DNA of 64,000 bases from Pseudomonadota bacterium (GCA_028404565.1 JAOOBR010000001.1:1-64000); one strand, 5' to 3'; shown: positions 19,148 to 28,225, counted from the first letter of the stretch. The notes: generated by a model from the letters alone, not told the origin. A program made the numbers and translations.

Positions 19148-19661
19148 TATTAATTTGATTTATTTTTGATAAAAATTTAGAGCTCCAGACCTTCTGATTT
19201 ACTTCGCCAACATGATGTGAAATTATTTTACCTTTATGAACTAAAAATGTTTCTGGAGCTCCTGTTACGCCTAAATCAAGTGCAAGCTCTCCATAATAAT
19301 CATATAGAGAAAAAATATATGGATCTCCAAGCTTATTTAACCAGTCAGTAGCTTTGTTCTTTTCATCCTTATAATTTAGTCCAATGATAGGAATTGTTTT
19401 TGATATCTCTTCTAAGAATGGATGCTCAACTCTGCAAGTTATGCACCAACTTGCCCAAACATTAAGCACAAAAAGATCTTCTAAATCCTCATTTGTAATC
19501 TTTTTTTCTAAATGAAGAGTCCTTAGAGTAAATTCAGGTAATGGAGTGTTGAGATCTGCTTGAGACTGGCTGTCGTTATCATTTCTTATTAAAGATGTAA
19601 AAAGAATAACAGCTGATAAAAATACAATTACTATTAAGGTTCTTAAAGTTGACTCAAACAT
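19140..19661 (-). CDS. ccmG: Thiol:disulfide interchange protein CcmG/DsbE
   Basis: A 173-residue periplasmic thioredoxin-fold protein tethered by an N-terminal helix (about 7-24). The active site is WASWCITCRVEHP (CITC), equivalent to WCPTC in E. coli CcmG. The cis-proline loop is in 'GVTGAPETFLVHKGKI'. It passes electrons to CcmH/apocytochrome c in the system I maturation pathway. It overlaps ccmF and ccmH by eight bases each. Confidence 0.93.
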   Translation of the reverse strand: MFESTLRTLIVIVFLSAVILFTSLIRNDNDSQSQADLNTPLPEFTLRTLHLEKKITNEDLEDLFVLNVWASWCITCRVEHPFLEEISKTIPIIGLNYKDEKNKATDWLNKLGDPYIFSLYDYYGELALDLGVTGAPETFLVHKGKIISHHVGEVNQKVWSSKFLSKINQINND

Positions 19662-21546
19662 AAATTCTTCTTCTAATTACTAAAACTGCGCCTAAGCTCA
19701 TTATTATTGCAGAAATCCAAATCAATCTAACAAAATAGTTTTCTTGCAAATTAACTATCCATTTACCATTAGATTGCTGCTCACCAATTGTTATATATAT
19801 ATCTTTTATGGGCTTTATGGATATATCTGATTCAGTTGTAATTTCACCTCTTACAAAATATTTTCTTTTTTCTGGATAAAGCTCAAAAGTGTCATCTCCA
19901 TTTGAAAAAATAAAGTCTGCAGAAAGGGATTCAAAGTTAGAACTTTTTTGTAATGAAATCTTATCAAACTTAATTGTATTCTCATTAAATCTAACTTCAT
20001 CTCCGACACTCATACTAAATGTTCTTTCACTGCTAAGAGCAGCATTTAATGAAATTGAAATGATCAATAGTGCAAAACCTATATGTGCTACTGCACTCCC
20101 TTGATTAAAGTATTTTTTAGAAATAACGGAATCAATAATCAATACTATGTATCTTATTAGAATTAAGTTACCAAAAAAAATACCTCCTATTAGCCACCAC
20201 TCATAACTATTCAAAAAATATATGATCGCAATCGAAGACAATATCGTTAAAGCAAAAATTACTGTTGAAGATTTTAGGATTCCTATTAAAGGTATATCAC
20301 GAGACCATATTGAATAAGTTGAAAAAACCAAGAATAAAGAGGTTATAAAAGTAAGTGGTGCAAATACTTTATTGTAAAAAGGACTTCCTACTGAAACTCT
20401 AGAATCTGAAAACGCTTCCAATATTAGTGGATAGGATATGCCTAAGAAAATAATAAATACTGCGGTAATAAAAAAGATATTGTTTGCACCAATAAAAAAT
20501 TCTTTGGAAAAGTCTTTCACCTTATTAACAGACAATATTTTTGATAAATTTTTAACAAAAAGCATTATCGGGCCAGTAATTAAGAATGCGGACATTCCAA
20601 GCAAGTACAAACCTCTTGTTGGGTCATTTGCAAATGAGTGAACACTATCAATTATCCCAGATCTAACAATGAAAGCTCCAAATAAACTCAGCGTAAATGC
20701 AAGAATTGATAAAAATATTGTCCATGCTATTAGATTCTTTGATCTAGAAGAAACGTAAACTGTATGGAGAAGCGCTGTCCCTGCCAACCAAGGCATCAGA
20801 GCAACATTTTCTACCGGATCCCAAAACCAATAGCCACCCCAACCTAGTTCGTAATAAGCCCACCAACTTCCAAGGGCTATTCCAATAGTAAGAAATATCC
20901 ACGATGACAAAATAAAACTCTTGATTTCTGCAATTGGAAACTTTTCAAACCTACCACTTATTAGAAAAGCTGTAACAAATGCAAAAGGAATAACAAAACC
21001 AATATAACCAAAATAAAGCATTGGTGGGTGAATTGCTAAAGCTGGATCCTGCAATATAGGATTAATATCAGCTCCATCGGGAACTCCAAAAGGTAAGATT
21101 CTTTCAAATGGACTTGAAATGAATAATAAAAAAAGAAGGAAGCATGCTACCACTAATGAAATTATCCCTATTGTTTGAGGATAAAAAGTCGTTGTTGTAC
21201 GATTTCTAAATATTAAGAAAAATAGGCCCCATAAAGAAATTATTAAAACCCAAAGAAATAGTGAACCTTCATGTGCGCTCCATATTGAAGTAACTTTATA
21301 AAAGGTTGGAAGATTTGAGTTTGAGTGACTCGCTATGTAAGCCATAGAGAAATCGTCGATTATTGCTAAATAAACAAATAATAAAAATGAAGTAATTAAT
21401 GTTAATGATCCCAATACAAAAACCTTAGGAACAAAAATACTTACGCTGTTAGTATTTGAGGAATAGGACAAAAAAGCTAAAACAAAGCAGGCCAAAAATA
21501 CAATTGATGATGAAAAAGCTAAGAAGTGACTTATTTCACCTATCAT
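19654..21546 (-). CDS. ccmF: Haem lyase subunit CcmF
   Basis: A 630-residue polytopic membrane protein, the core of the cytochrome c haem lyase. It contains the tryptophan-rich WWD domain (WWAYYELGWGGYWFWDPVEN), preceded by 'AIHPPMLYFGYIGFVIPFAF' with a conserved histidine region. A periplasmic C-terminal beta domain precedes the last membrane helix. Length is close to the 647-residue E. coli protein. It is two bases downstream of ccmE. Confidence 0.96.
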   Translation of the reverse strand: MIGEISHFLAFSSSIVFLACFVLAFLSYSSNTNSVSIFVPKVFVLGSLTLITSFLLFVYLAIIDDFSMAYIASHSNSNLPTFYKVTSIWSAHEGSLFLWVLIISLWGLFFLIFRNRTTTTFYPQTIGIISLVVACFLLFLLFISSPFERILPFGVPDGADINPILQDPALAIHPPMLYFGYIGFVIPFAFVTAFLISGRFEKFPIAEIKSFILSSWIFLTIGIALGSWWAYYELGWGGYWFWDPVENVALMPWLAGTALLHTVYVSSRSKNLIAWTIFLSILAFTLSLFGAFIVRSGIIDSVHSFANDPTRGLYLLGMSAFLITGPIMLFVKNLSKILSVNKVKDFSKEFFIGANNIFFITAVFIIFLGISYPLILEAFSDSRVSVGSPFYNKVFAPLTFITSLFLVFSTYSIWSRDIPLIGILKSSTVIFALTILSSIAIIYFLNSYEWWLIGGIFFGNLILIRYIVLIIDSVISKKYFNQGSAVAHIGFALLIISISLNAALSSERTFSMSVGDEVRFNENTIKFDKISLQKSSNFESLSADFIFSNGDDTFELYPEKRKYFVRGEITTESDISIKPIKDIYITIGEQQSNGKWIVNLQENYFVRLIWISAIIMSLGAVLVIRRRIYV

Positions 21547-21548
21547 AA

Positions 21549-21962
21549 TTAGTTCAATTCAAGGTTTGGTGGCATATAGTTCTCATCATGCTTAGCAAAA
21601 ACTTCATCTGCATAAAAAATTCCATCAATATATTTGCCAAGGACAACAATACCTTTTCCCTCTTTAAATAAATCTGGTAACAAGCCTTCATAAATAACTT
21701 TAATAGAGTCTTCAAAATCAGTAACCTCAAAGTTTACTTTGTTTTCATCAATGAAAAAGCTATCTTTTTTTACCATGCCGCCAAGCTTAACTCTTGTATT
21801 TGCTGATAAAACAACATTTTCATCACTTTGTTTTAGTTCGCTAGGTGTTAAAAAATAATCTAGGTTTGAATTGAGCGCATACAATATTAAACCAATACCT
21901 AAACAAGAACTGCCTATAATTAGAAGAACTCCAAAAAGTCTTTTTTTTCTATCCTTCTTCAT
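21549..21962 (-). CDS. ccmE: Cytochrome c maturation haem chaperone CcmE
   Basis: A 137-residue protein with an N-terminal membrane helix and an OB-fold periplasmic domain. It carries the family hallmarks 'VIYEGLLPDLFKEGKGIVVLG' and 'AKHDENYMPP', where the histidine of HDENY is the residue that binds haem covalently in this family. It receives haem exported with CcmABCD and delivers it to CcmF. It overlaps the end of ccmD by 14 bases. Confidence 0.95.
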   Translation of the reverse strand: MKKDRKKRLFGVLLIIGSSCLGIGLILYALNSNLDYFLTPSELKQSDENVVLSANTRVKLGGMVKKDSFFIDENKVNFEVTDFEDSIKVIYEGLLPDLFKEGKGIVVLGKYIDGIFYADEVFAKHDENYMPPNLELN

Positions 21963-22107
21963 TTATTTCTTTCTTGGCTTGTCGTATTTTTCTATTTAGA
22001 AGAATGATCGTAGATCCTAGGATTGTAAAAAGGACAATTACAACAATCCACACATAAAATCCATGATCACCCATGCTAAGAATATTTATTAAACTGTCTT
22101 GATTCAT
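21949..22107 (-). CDS. ccmD: Haem exporter protein CcmD (52 residues)
   Basis: A 52-residue protein that completes the ccm set. The ATG at 22107 opens a frame reading MNQDSLINILSMGDHGFYVW, then one membrane helix, then a basic tail (NRKIRQAKKEINEEG), ending at TAG 21949. The 'G.H.FYVW' opening, single helix and charged C-terminus are the CcmD pattern. CcmD stabilises and releases holo-CcmE from the CcmABC complex. It sits two bases after ccmC and overlaps ccmE by 14 bases. The gene is shorter than common ORF cut-offs. Confidence 0.88.
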   Translation of the reverse strand: MNQDSLINILSMGDHGFYVWIVVIVLFTILGSTIILLNRKIRQAKKEINEEG

Positions 22108-22109
22108 TT

Positions 22110-22838
22110 TCAAATATTTTTTACCCAGCTTTTATATTTTTCCCTTTTTAATATTTCATTCTGTGAAGAAAGAATAACTAACCCAAAAATTAGACCAATA
22201 AAAGCAACTATAGAAAACATTAAGGGATACAGCATTACTGGATCAATTGAGGGCTTGCTCGTCAATGTTATGGATGCAGACTGATGAAGTGTTGACCACC
22301 AATCAACTGATTTTTTTATTACTGGTATATTTACTACACCTATTAAAACGAGCACTGAGAAAAACTTGTCAGCTTTATCTTTATTTTCAAAAGATGCATG
22401 CAAAGAAATCAAACCAAGATACATTATGAATAAAATCAATGTAGAAGTAATTCTGGCATCCCATTGCCACCAGGTTCCCCATGTTGGTATACCCCAAATA
22501 GAGCCAGAAAATAGTGCAAAGAATGTTACGATTGCTCCAATTGGGGCGATTGATTTCGAGACATATGCAGCTAATTTGAGTTTCCAAATTAGGAAAACAG
22601 CTGAAGTAATTGCCATTACAACAAAAAGAATCTGTGCCATAAATGATGCTGGCACATGCATATAGATTATTCTGTAAGAATCGCCTTGTACTACATCAGG
22701 AGGCGTAAAAAAAAGCCCCCATACTAAAGCGCCAATATAAAGTAAAAAAAAGAATGCTAAAACAGGCTTACCGAACTTGTTAGCTATAGCAAAATAACTC
22801 TTTGGAGAGGCAAATTGATGAAAAAATTTTTTAATCAC
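22110..22838 (-). CDS. ccmC: Haem exporter membrane protein CcmC
   Basis: A 242-residue protein with six membrane helices and the haem-handling WWD motif (WGTWWQWDARITS). A conserved histidine pair region ('YMHVPASFM' before it and 'LHQSAS' after it) is present. CcmC loads haem on CcmE. The gene follows ccmB by 25 bases and precedes ccmD by two. Confidence 0.95.
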   Translation of the reverse strand: MIKKFFHQFASPKSYFAIANKFGKPVLAFFFLLYIGALVWGLFFTPPDVVQGDSYRIIYMHVPASFMAQILFVVMAITSAVFLIWKLKLAAYVSKSIAPIGAIVTFFALFSGSIWGIPTWGTWWQWDARITSTLILFIMYLGLISLHASFENKDKADKFFSVLVLIGVVNIPVIKKSVDWWSTLHQSASITLTSKPSIDPVMLYPLMFSIVAFIGLIFGLVILSSQNEILKREKYKSWVKNI

Positions 22839-22863
22839 AGAAATAATATATGGGTTTTTTTTG

Positions 22864-23514
22864 CTATTCCAAATGCGTTCTTAGTATAAATGAAATAACA
22901 AATGGTATAAAACTTGCTACCAGGATCATTACGCCTACTAATAGGCTCAAATGACCAACTAAACTTAAGCCCAACAAGGCTGAGGTTGTCATTTTTCCAA
23001 GAACAATTAGCACAGGAATTAAAAATGGGATTGTTATTAAAAGACCAAGAATAGAGCCTTTTTTAAGGCTAAGGGCATTCCCAAGAGAAAAGAAATTAAT
23101 AAAAATCAAATTTGAGATAACTAAACATAGCAAAGCAATTGAGCTTATCTGTATTGAGATATTCAAAGATAAGATAAATAGAAAGGCAACAAAAGCAAGA
23201 GGAATGCCAATCAATACCCAGTGAGCAAATATTTTATAAAAAACAACTTCAATGAGTTGATCATTTACAGCATATTGCTCAAGAGTACCATCTTCAAAAT
23301 CATCAGAGAAAATTAATTCAGTTCCCAGCATAGTTACCAAAAGTGTAGAAATCCAAATAAAAGATAGGTAAATTTGAGGTGGGTTATCACTATTTATATC
23401 CAAGGTTAATGGAAAAGAAATTATTATTAAAAGGAAAACTAATACAGGCCCAATCCAAGCCCTCCTCCTCTTGAAGAGCTTATACATCTCTATATAAAGA
23501 ATATCTCTATCCAT
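22864..23514 (-). CDS. ccmB: Haem exporter permease CcmB
   Basis: A 216-residue integral membrane protein with about six helices. It has the family motif 'FSDDFEDGTLEQYAVND' in the first cytoplasmic loop, equivalent to 'F..D..dGtLeql'. It forms the CcmA2B2 ABC transporter with the ATPase encoded just upstream, overlapping it by eight bases. Confidence 0.92.
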   Translation of the reverse strand: MDRDILYIEMYKLFKRRRAWIGPVLVFLLIIISFPLTLDINSDNPPQIYLSFIWISTLLVTMLGTELIFSDDFEDGTLEQYAVNDQLIEVVFYKIFAHWVLIGIPLAFVAFLFILSLNISIQISSIALLCLVISNLIFINFFSLGNALSLKKGSILGLLITIPFLIPVLIVLGKMTTSALLGLSLVGHLSLLVGVMILVASFIPFVISFILRTHLE

Positions 23515-24091
23515 TTATTTTAATTTCCCTATAGTCATCTTTAAAGTCTATATGTGAAGTAAAAATAATAGTCTTATTTTTCTTTACTTCTGCTTCCATA
23601 AAGTCCTTTAGAAACTCTTTACTTTTTTGATCAAGGCCAACAAAAGGCTCATCCAGTATCAAAATATTCTCAACAGAATTTAAGACTCTTATCAAAGATA
23701 ATTTTTTTTGTTGTCCAAAAGATAAGGTACCAACAGAGTTATCAATATGCCTTCTAAGATTAAATTTTTCTAATAAATCAAGATTAAAAGAATCCAACTT
23801 CAACCCTTGAATCATTAGATTCTCTCTAATTGATAAATAATTTTTTAAATTATTTTTATGCCCAAGAAAGCAAACTTTGTCTTCATTATGATTAATTAGC
23901 TCACCTTTTGTTTGTTTTGTTAAACCTATGATTATTTTTAACAAGGTTGTCTTTCCGGAGCCATTATCTCCAGAAATTTTTACCAGTTCTCCAAAGTCAA
24001 TTACAAAACTAATATTATTAAGGATATTCCTATCATTAATTTTATAAGAAATATTTTTTGCTTCGATGAGTTTCATATCATGAAAGTCCAA
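23507..24091 (-). CDS. ccmA: Cytochrome c biogenesis ATP-binding protein CcmA
   Basis: A 194-residue ABC ATPase. Walker A is GDNGSGKTT, the signature is TLSFGQQKKLSL, and Walker B is ILILDEPFVGLD. ATP hydrolysis releases holo-CcmE from CcmC. It starts the ccmABCDEFGHI order and overlaps the upstream glycosyltransferase-like gene by 14 bases, so it is probably transcribed from further upstream. Confidence 0.93.
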   Translation of the reverse strand: MDFHDMKLIEAKNISYKINDRNILNNISFVIDFGELVKISGDNGSGKTTLLKIIIGLTKQTKGELINHNEDKVCFLGHKNNLKNYLSIRENLMIQGLKLDSFNLDLLEKFNLRRHIDNSVGTLSFGQQKKLSLIRVLNSVENILILDEPFVGLDQKSKEFLKDFMEAEVKKNKTIIFTSHIDFKDDYREIKING

Positions 24092-24587
24092 TCTTTTTTG
24101 ATCTAATTATAAGTGGAGGTAAGGGTTTTTGGGGATCAATTCTTGAATATAAGCGCTTTCCGATCTCATCAAATGGTGATTTCATTACTTTTCCAATGCC
24201 GCCAATGGAAAAGTATAGATCTCTAGAGAAAAATATTCCTTGCTCTAAAGTTGGTATTTGGTTCATGGATAAAATAATTCCTTTTAGTTTTCTAAGTATC
24301 TTATTTTTATTATTAAGCTTGAACCATCCCCATGATAATTGATTTATTAAAGCCATCTTTTTAAGCGATTCTCTTGAAGACTTATTTGGGCTCGTTCCAG
24401 GTGGTAATAGAACGACCAAATTTGATGAAGAATCTGCAATAACTTTATCTATTAACTCAACTAGCTCAGTCTCCGCATCAAAACCAATACTTGTTATATT
24501 TTCAAATGAAAACGGCTTAAAAAACTTCAGTTTCTCAAGCCGTTTGTTAGATCCTATATAAATATAATTTACTAATATCTTACTCAA
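24078..24587 (-). CDS. Small glycosyltransferase-like protein (TIGR04283-type), shortened
   Basis: A 169-residue protein. The C-terminal half resembles family 2 glycosyltransferases of the TIGR04283 type: 'LSWGWFKLNNKNKILRKLKG' (compare the 'wGrfdvrl.g...llr' region), 'EQGIFFSRDLYFSIGGIG' (compare 'gdqaifvrr..f...GGfp') and 'FDEIGKRLYSRIDPQKPLPP'. The N-terminal half is degenerate. I do not see the family's nucleotide-binding 'iPvlNE' start, and the protein is about 50 residues short. It may be a non-catalytic or reassigned relative. It is wedged between metY (four-base overlap) and ccmA (14-base overlap), so it is expressed with them. Confidence 0.55.
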   Translation of the reverse strand: MSKILVNYIYIGSNKRLEKLKFFKPFSFENITSIGFDAETELVELIDKVIADSSSNLVVLLPPGTSPNKSSRESLKKMALINQLSWGWFKLNNKNKILRKLKGIILSMNQIPTLEQGIFFSRDLYFSIGGIGKVMKSPFDEIGKRLYSRIDPQKPLPPLIIRSKKIGLS

Positions 24588-25882
24588 ACAGATACTTTAT
24601 CAAGTGCTTGTGAAAGATCATCTTTAATATCATCCAAATGCTCTAATCCTATTGATAACCTTACATATCCAGGAGTTACTCCAGCACTTAATAACTCTTC
24701 CTCATTTAGCTGACTATGAGTTGTGCTCGCAGGATGGATCGCTAGACTTCTTGAATCTCCAATATTTGCAACATGGTAAAACATCTCGAGAGAATTGATA
24801 AATTGCTTTCCAGCCTCAATACCGCCTTTTATCTCAAATCCCATCAATCCACCACAACCACCGCTCAAGTATTTGTCAGCTCTTTCCTTAGCAAGATCAG
24901 AAGCAACAGATGGATGAGAAACTCTTTCCACTTTTGGATGGCTCATTAAGAATTTTGCAATCTCATCAGCATTTCTTGAGTGCTCTCTTATTCTTAGTGC
25001 AAGGGTTTCAAGTCCCTGAATAAACATAAATGCATTAAATGGGCTCATTGCTGCACCCATATCTCTGAGAATAGTAGTTCTTGCTTTAAGTATATAAGCG
25101 ATTGGTCCAAGAGGTTTAACAGCCTCAGTCCAAACAGCACCGCCATATGAGGGATCTGGATTATTAAGAGCAGGTTGTCTTTCTGGATGTGCTTCCCAGT
25201 CGAAATTACCGCTATCAACAATAATTCCACCAATAGATGTTCCATGTCCACCTATGTATTTTGTTGTTGAATGCATTGAAATAGCTGCTCCATGATCAAA
25301 TGGTTTACAGATTACTGGTGCTGCCGTGTTATCAACTATAAGCGGGATACCAAGAGGCTTTCCCAATGCTGCTACTTCTGCAATTGGAAAAACTTCAAAA
25401 CTTGGATTAGGTAGTACCTCTCCATAATAAGCTCTTGTGTTCTCATCAGTAGCTTTCAAGAAATTTTCTGGGTCTGATGGATCAACAAACCTAACTTCAA
25501 TTCCCATATCAGAAAAAACATTTTTAAATAAATTGAATGTGCCACCATACAAATGAGCAGATGCAACTATATTGTCACCATTAGTTGCAAGATTCTGTAT
25601 TGCAACAGTAGATGCTGCTTGACCTGAGGCAACAGCTAAAGCACCAACACCACCTTCCAAGGCAGCAATTCTATCTTCAAGAACTGCAACAGTTGGATTC
25701 ATTATTCGTGAATAAATATTACCTAGTTCTGATAAAGCAAACAGATTAGCTGCATGATCACAGTCATCGAACTGATAACTAGTCGTTTGATGAATAGGGA
25801 CTGCAACTGAGTTTGTATTTTCATCTTTTCTCCAGCCAGCATGAAGACCTATGGTTTCTGGATTAGTATAATTTTTTGACAT
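24584..25882 (-). CDS. metY: O-acetylhomoserine sulfhydrylase (Cys/Met metabolism PLP enzyme)
   Basis: A 432-residue PLP enzyme of the Cys/Met metabolism family. It shows 'ETIGLHAGWRKDENTNSVAVPIHQTTSY' at the N-terminus, the cofactor-binding 'SGQAASTVAI', and the Schiff-base lysine in 'SMHSTTKYIGGHGTSIGGI'. The C-terminus 'THSQLNEEELLSAGVTPGYVRLSIGLEH' is typical. It makes homocysteine from O-acetylhomoserine and sulfide. Length and the GHGT context favour MetY over cystathionine synthase (about 380 residues). It is the first gene of the run that continues into ccmABCDEFGHI. Confidence 0.88.
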   Translation of the reverse strand: MSKNYTNPETIGLHAGWRKDENTNSVAVPIHQTTSYQFDDCDHAANLFALSELGNIYSRIMNPTVAVLEDRIAALEGGVGALAVASGQAASTVAIQNLATNGDNIVASAHLYGGTFNLFKNVFSDMGIEVRFVDPSDPENFLKATDENTRAYYGEVLPNPSFEVFPIAEVAALGKPLGIPLIVDNTAAPVICKPFDHGAAISMHSTTKYIGGHGTSIGGIIVDSGNFDWEAHPERQPALNNPDPSYGGAVWTEAVKPLGPIAYILKARTTILRDMGAAMSPFNAFMFIQGLETLALRIREHSRNADEIAKFLMSHPKVERVSHPSVASDLAKERADKYLSGGCGGLMGFEIKGGIEAGKQFINSLEMFYHVANIGDSRSLAIHPASTTHSQLNEEELLSAGVTPGYVRLSIGLEHLDDIKDDLSQALDKVSV

Positions 25883-26032
25883 TTAATGTCTCCCTAAAGT
25901 TGAATATGTGTAGATTTTACTTCATTTGAAAAGCATTTAATATTACAAATCAAAAAATAGAAGAAAATATATTAAAATTTTTTAAATCTTCAAATGATGG
26001 AGTATGATAGCAATAAAAAATAAAGGTTAATC

Positions 26033-26437
26033 ATGGCAAGAAAATATGTAAATTTTAGAGTTGGGGGTTCCCCATATAAAGAAACAGATGCTTATACCGT
26101 TTGGACAAATGATCTCCTTGGTAAAGTGATAGCAAGTAAAACTATTATTCAACCAGGTCAGTCAACAGAGGGTCATAAGCTTATAGATTCTGATGTTGTC
26201 TACGTCGTTGTGAATGGTCGCGGAAGAATGGAAGTTGTTGAATATATGAATTCTGAAGAAGGTCATGGCGGTGATCCATCTTATGGTGTCGAGCATCAAG
26301 ATTCATATGATTTAGTTGCTGGAGATGTAATTCTTGTTCAGTCAGGAGATTACGTTAAAGTATCAAATAAATCAGAGCATGATCAACTGGCTTATTTAAG
26401 AATCTTCGATCGTGAAGGTTGGCGTGATAAAAAATAA
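26033..26437 (+). CDS. Cupin-domain protein, hypothetical
   Basis: A 134-residue single-domain cupin. The first motif is near 'TIIQPGQSTEGHKLIDSDVVYVVVNGRGRMEV' (G..H.H-like, with one His visible). The second is in 'YDLVAGDVILVQSGDYVKVSNKSEHDQLAYLRIF'. Cupins bind a metal in a beta-barrel and may be enzymes or sensors; no substrate can be inferred. It has an AAAGG ribosome binding site seven bases before the ATG. It is divergent from metY and its last 14 bases overlap the phosphatase gene. Confidence 0.65.
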   Translation: MARKYVNFRVGGSPYKETDAYTVWTNDLLGKVIASKTIIQPGQSTEGHKLIDSDVVYVVVNGRGRMEVVEYMNSEEGHGGDPSYGVEHQDSYDLVAGDVILVQSGDYVKVSNKSEHDQLAYLRIFDREGWRDKK

Positions 26438-27242
26438 GAAAAATCTATTCTTTCTCAGCGTTGTTTTTCTTTTTAATATCGATACATACGCTGATAAAAA
26501 TTTAGAATCACTTATGTCTGTTCTTTACTCTCAGACATCTGGTGAGATTAAAGCTACTTTTGTTCAGACGTATAACACCGCGACTCAACTTCTGGATAAA
26601 GCTATTAATACTGGAGATTGGGATGCAGTTCTTGAATCTGACGGTAAGTTGGATAGATCACCTGCAATAATCTTAGATGTTGATGAAACTGTATTAGATA
26701 ACACTCCATTTAATGCAAGATCTATCATGAATCATACCAACTATCCTGAGGGATGGGATGAATGGATATATGAAGAAAAAGCAACTTTGATTCCTGGGGT
26801 TAAAGATTTCTTGCTGAACGCCCAAAAAAGAGGTGTAAAAATCTTTTATGTCACTAATCGAAGAAATGTTTATGAAGAAGCTACAAAAAATAATATTAAA
26901 AAACTCGGGCTGCCATTTGATGATGATGTTGATGTGCTCCTAACACGGGGTGAAAATGGTTGGGGTTCAAGTAAAGCCTCAAGAAGATCATATGTTTCTG
27001 AAAATCACAGAGTAATAATGATGTTCGGTGATAACCTTAATGATTTCTTCGATCTTCCTGACAAAGCTAATTATGTTACTAGAAAAGAGTCTGTTCTTGA
27101 ATATGAGAATATGTGGGGTAACAAGTGGTTTATGCTAGCCAACCCTGTCTATGGCCATTGGGAACAATCTATATATGGATTTGAACTGCTTGATGAAGAG
27201 TCAAAAACAAAAGCAAAATTAGAAAATATTAGAGTTAATTGA
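26424..27242 (+). CDS. HAD-family acid phosphatase, 5'-nucleotidase e(P4)-like
   Basis: A 272-residue exported HAD-superfamily phosphatase of the class B/C acid phosphatase type. The catalytic motif is ILDVDETVLDN, with Asp85 as nucleophile and Asp87 as general acid. Later motifs are 'IFYVTNRR' (motif II), a lysine-containing middle region and 'VIMMFGDNLNDFFD' (motif IV). The GTG at 26424 is chosen over GTG 26412 because GAAGG lies five bases before it and it gives a compact signal peptide (MIKNKKNLFFLSVVFLF...). There is no lipobox, unlike Haemophilus e(P4). It probably frees phosphate or nucleosides in the periplasm. The 3' end overlaps the convergent gene by eight bases. Confidence 0.85.
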   Translation: MIKNKKNLFFLSVVFLFNIDTYADKNLESLMSVLYSQTSGEIKATFVQTYNTATQLLDKAINTGDWDAVLESDGKLDRSPAIILDVDETVLDNTPFNARSIMNHTNYPEGWDEWIYEEKATLIPGVKDFLLNAQKRGVKIFYVTNRRNVYEEATKNNIKKLGLPFDDDVDVLLTRGENGWGSSKASRRSYVSENHRVIMMFGDNLNDFFDLPDKANYVTRKESVLEYENMWGNKWFMLANPVYGHWEQSIYGFELLDEESKTKAKLENIRVN

Positions 27243-28224
27243 TCTGTATTTCTGCCACGATAGGCAGATGGTCTGAAATACCCTTACCTGTTAAGATCCC
27301 AAAATTTCTTGGTTTACCATCTTTAGTATCAACATTTATTTCATTTTTTAAGATATATGAGGTTTCTAAACTCATCTTTTTGTTTTTTGGAAAAACAATT
27401 GCATCTAAAAAACTCCAGGTACCATCCTGGCTATAGAAGAAAGTACCTTTACATTTTTTACATCCATCAAGATGTGACACATACCAATCATTATTAAGTT
27501 GGGAATAAATACCCAGATCTTTTTCCTCTTGTGATGTAATATTGAAATCTCCTAAAGCAATCCACTTATCATCATGAGAGTTAACAATCGCATAAAGGTT
27601 ATTTAATGCATCAATTCTTGAATTGGCACTGTTGTATGGAGCTGGAAAATGGACTACATAAACTCTTATGATTTCATTATCCAGACCAAGCTTCACCTCA
27701 AAAATTGGTCTCGAGCTTGTTACTTCAACAGAATCGGAGAATCTAATCTTAAAATTTCTTGCGCCATAAATGGGATACTTTGAAATAATAGCATTATCAA
27801 TTCCTCTATAATCTTCACCTTCGATTAAAGCAAAATCTGTATATCCAAGAGCTTCTATTTTACTGAAGAGCATACGAAGAACATTTAAATTTTCAATTTC
27901 TTGGATTGCGATAATATCTGGTTGAGATTCCCCCATAGAAATTAATAGATCTGAAATATTGGAAATCTTTTTTTGAACTACTTCCTCACTCCAATCTAAG
28001 AATAAACATTCATTTCTCCACTTAGAATTATTGACTTGCAGGCATCCCATAATATGATCATCATTGTTTTTAAATTCAATAGGTAAATAAGCTTTATCAT
28101 CTTTTCCAACATCATCCTGAGCATCAAATAAATTATTTAGATTGTAGGACATAATGGAAATCTGCTCAGCTGAAACAAAATATGAAAAAGATAAAGCTAG
28201 AAATAAAAAAACTCTAATAATCAT
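27235..28224 (-). CDS. Secreted endonuclease/exonuclease/phosphatase family protein
   Basis: A 329-residue protein with a signal peptide (first ~19 residues, 'FLFLALSFSYFVSA'). The EEP fold motifs are in order: 'MSYNLNNLFD', 'IIAIQEIEN' (metal-binding Glu), 'VYVVHFPAP', 'WIALGDFNIT' (Asp/Asn pair), 'FLDAIV' and 'GISDHLPIVAEI' (catalytic His). Family members cleave phosphodiester or phosphomonoester bonds of nucleic acids or lipids; an extracytoplasmic nuclease is most likely. It lies next to another exported phosphatase on the opposite strand, hinting at phosphate scavenging. It ends two bases upstream of the steroid-reductase-like gene's end. Confidence 0.8.
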   Translation of the reverse strand: MIIRVFLFLALSFSYFVSAEQISIMSYNLNNLFDAQDDVGKDDKAYLPIEFKNNDDHIMGCLQVNNSKWRNECLFLDWSEEVVQKKISNISDLLISMGESQPDIIAIQEIENLNVLRMLFSKIEALGYTDFALIEGEDYRGIDNAIISKYPIYGARNFKIRFSDSVEVTSSRPIFEVKLGLDNEIIRVYVVHFPAPYNSANSRIDALNNLYAIVNSHDDKWIALGDFNITSQEEKDLGIYSQLNNDWYVSHLDGCKKCKGTFFYSQDGTWSFLDAIVFPKNKKMSLETSYILKNEINVDTKDGKPRNFGILTGKGISDHLPIVAEIQIN

Positions 28225-28225
28225 T

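Noticed and set aside
25883-26032. Possible SAM riboswitch upstream of metY.
   Set aside because: No paired P1-P4 core or conserved SAM motif could be traced by eye in the 150-base gap.
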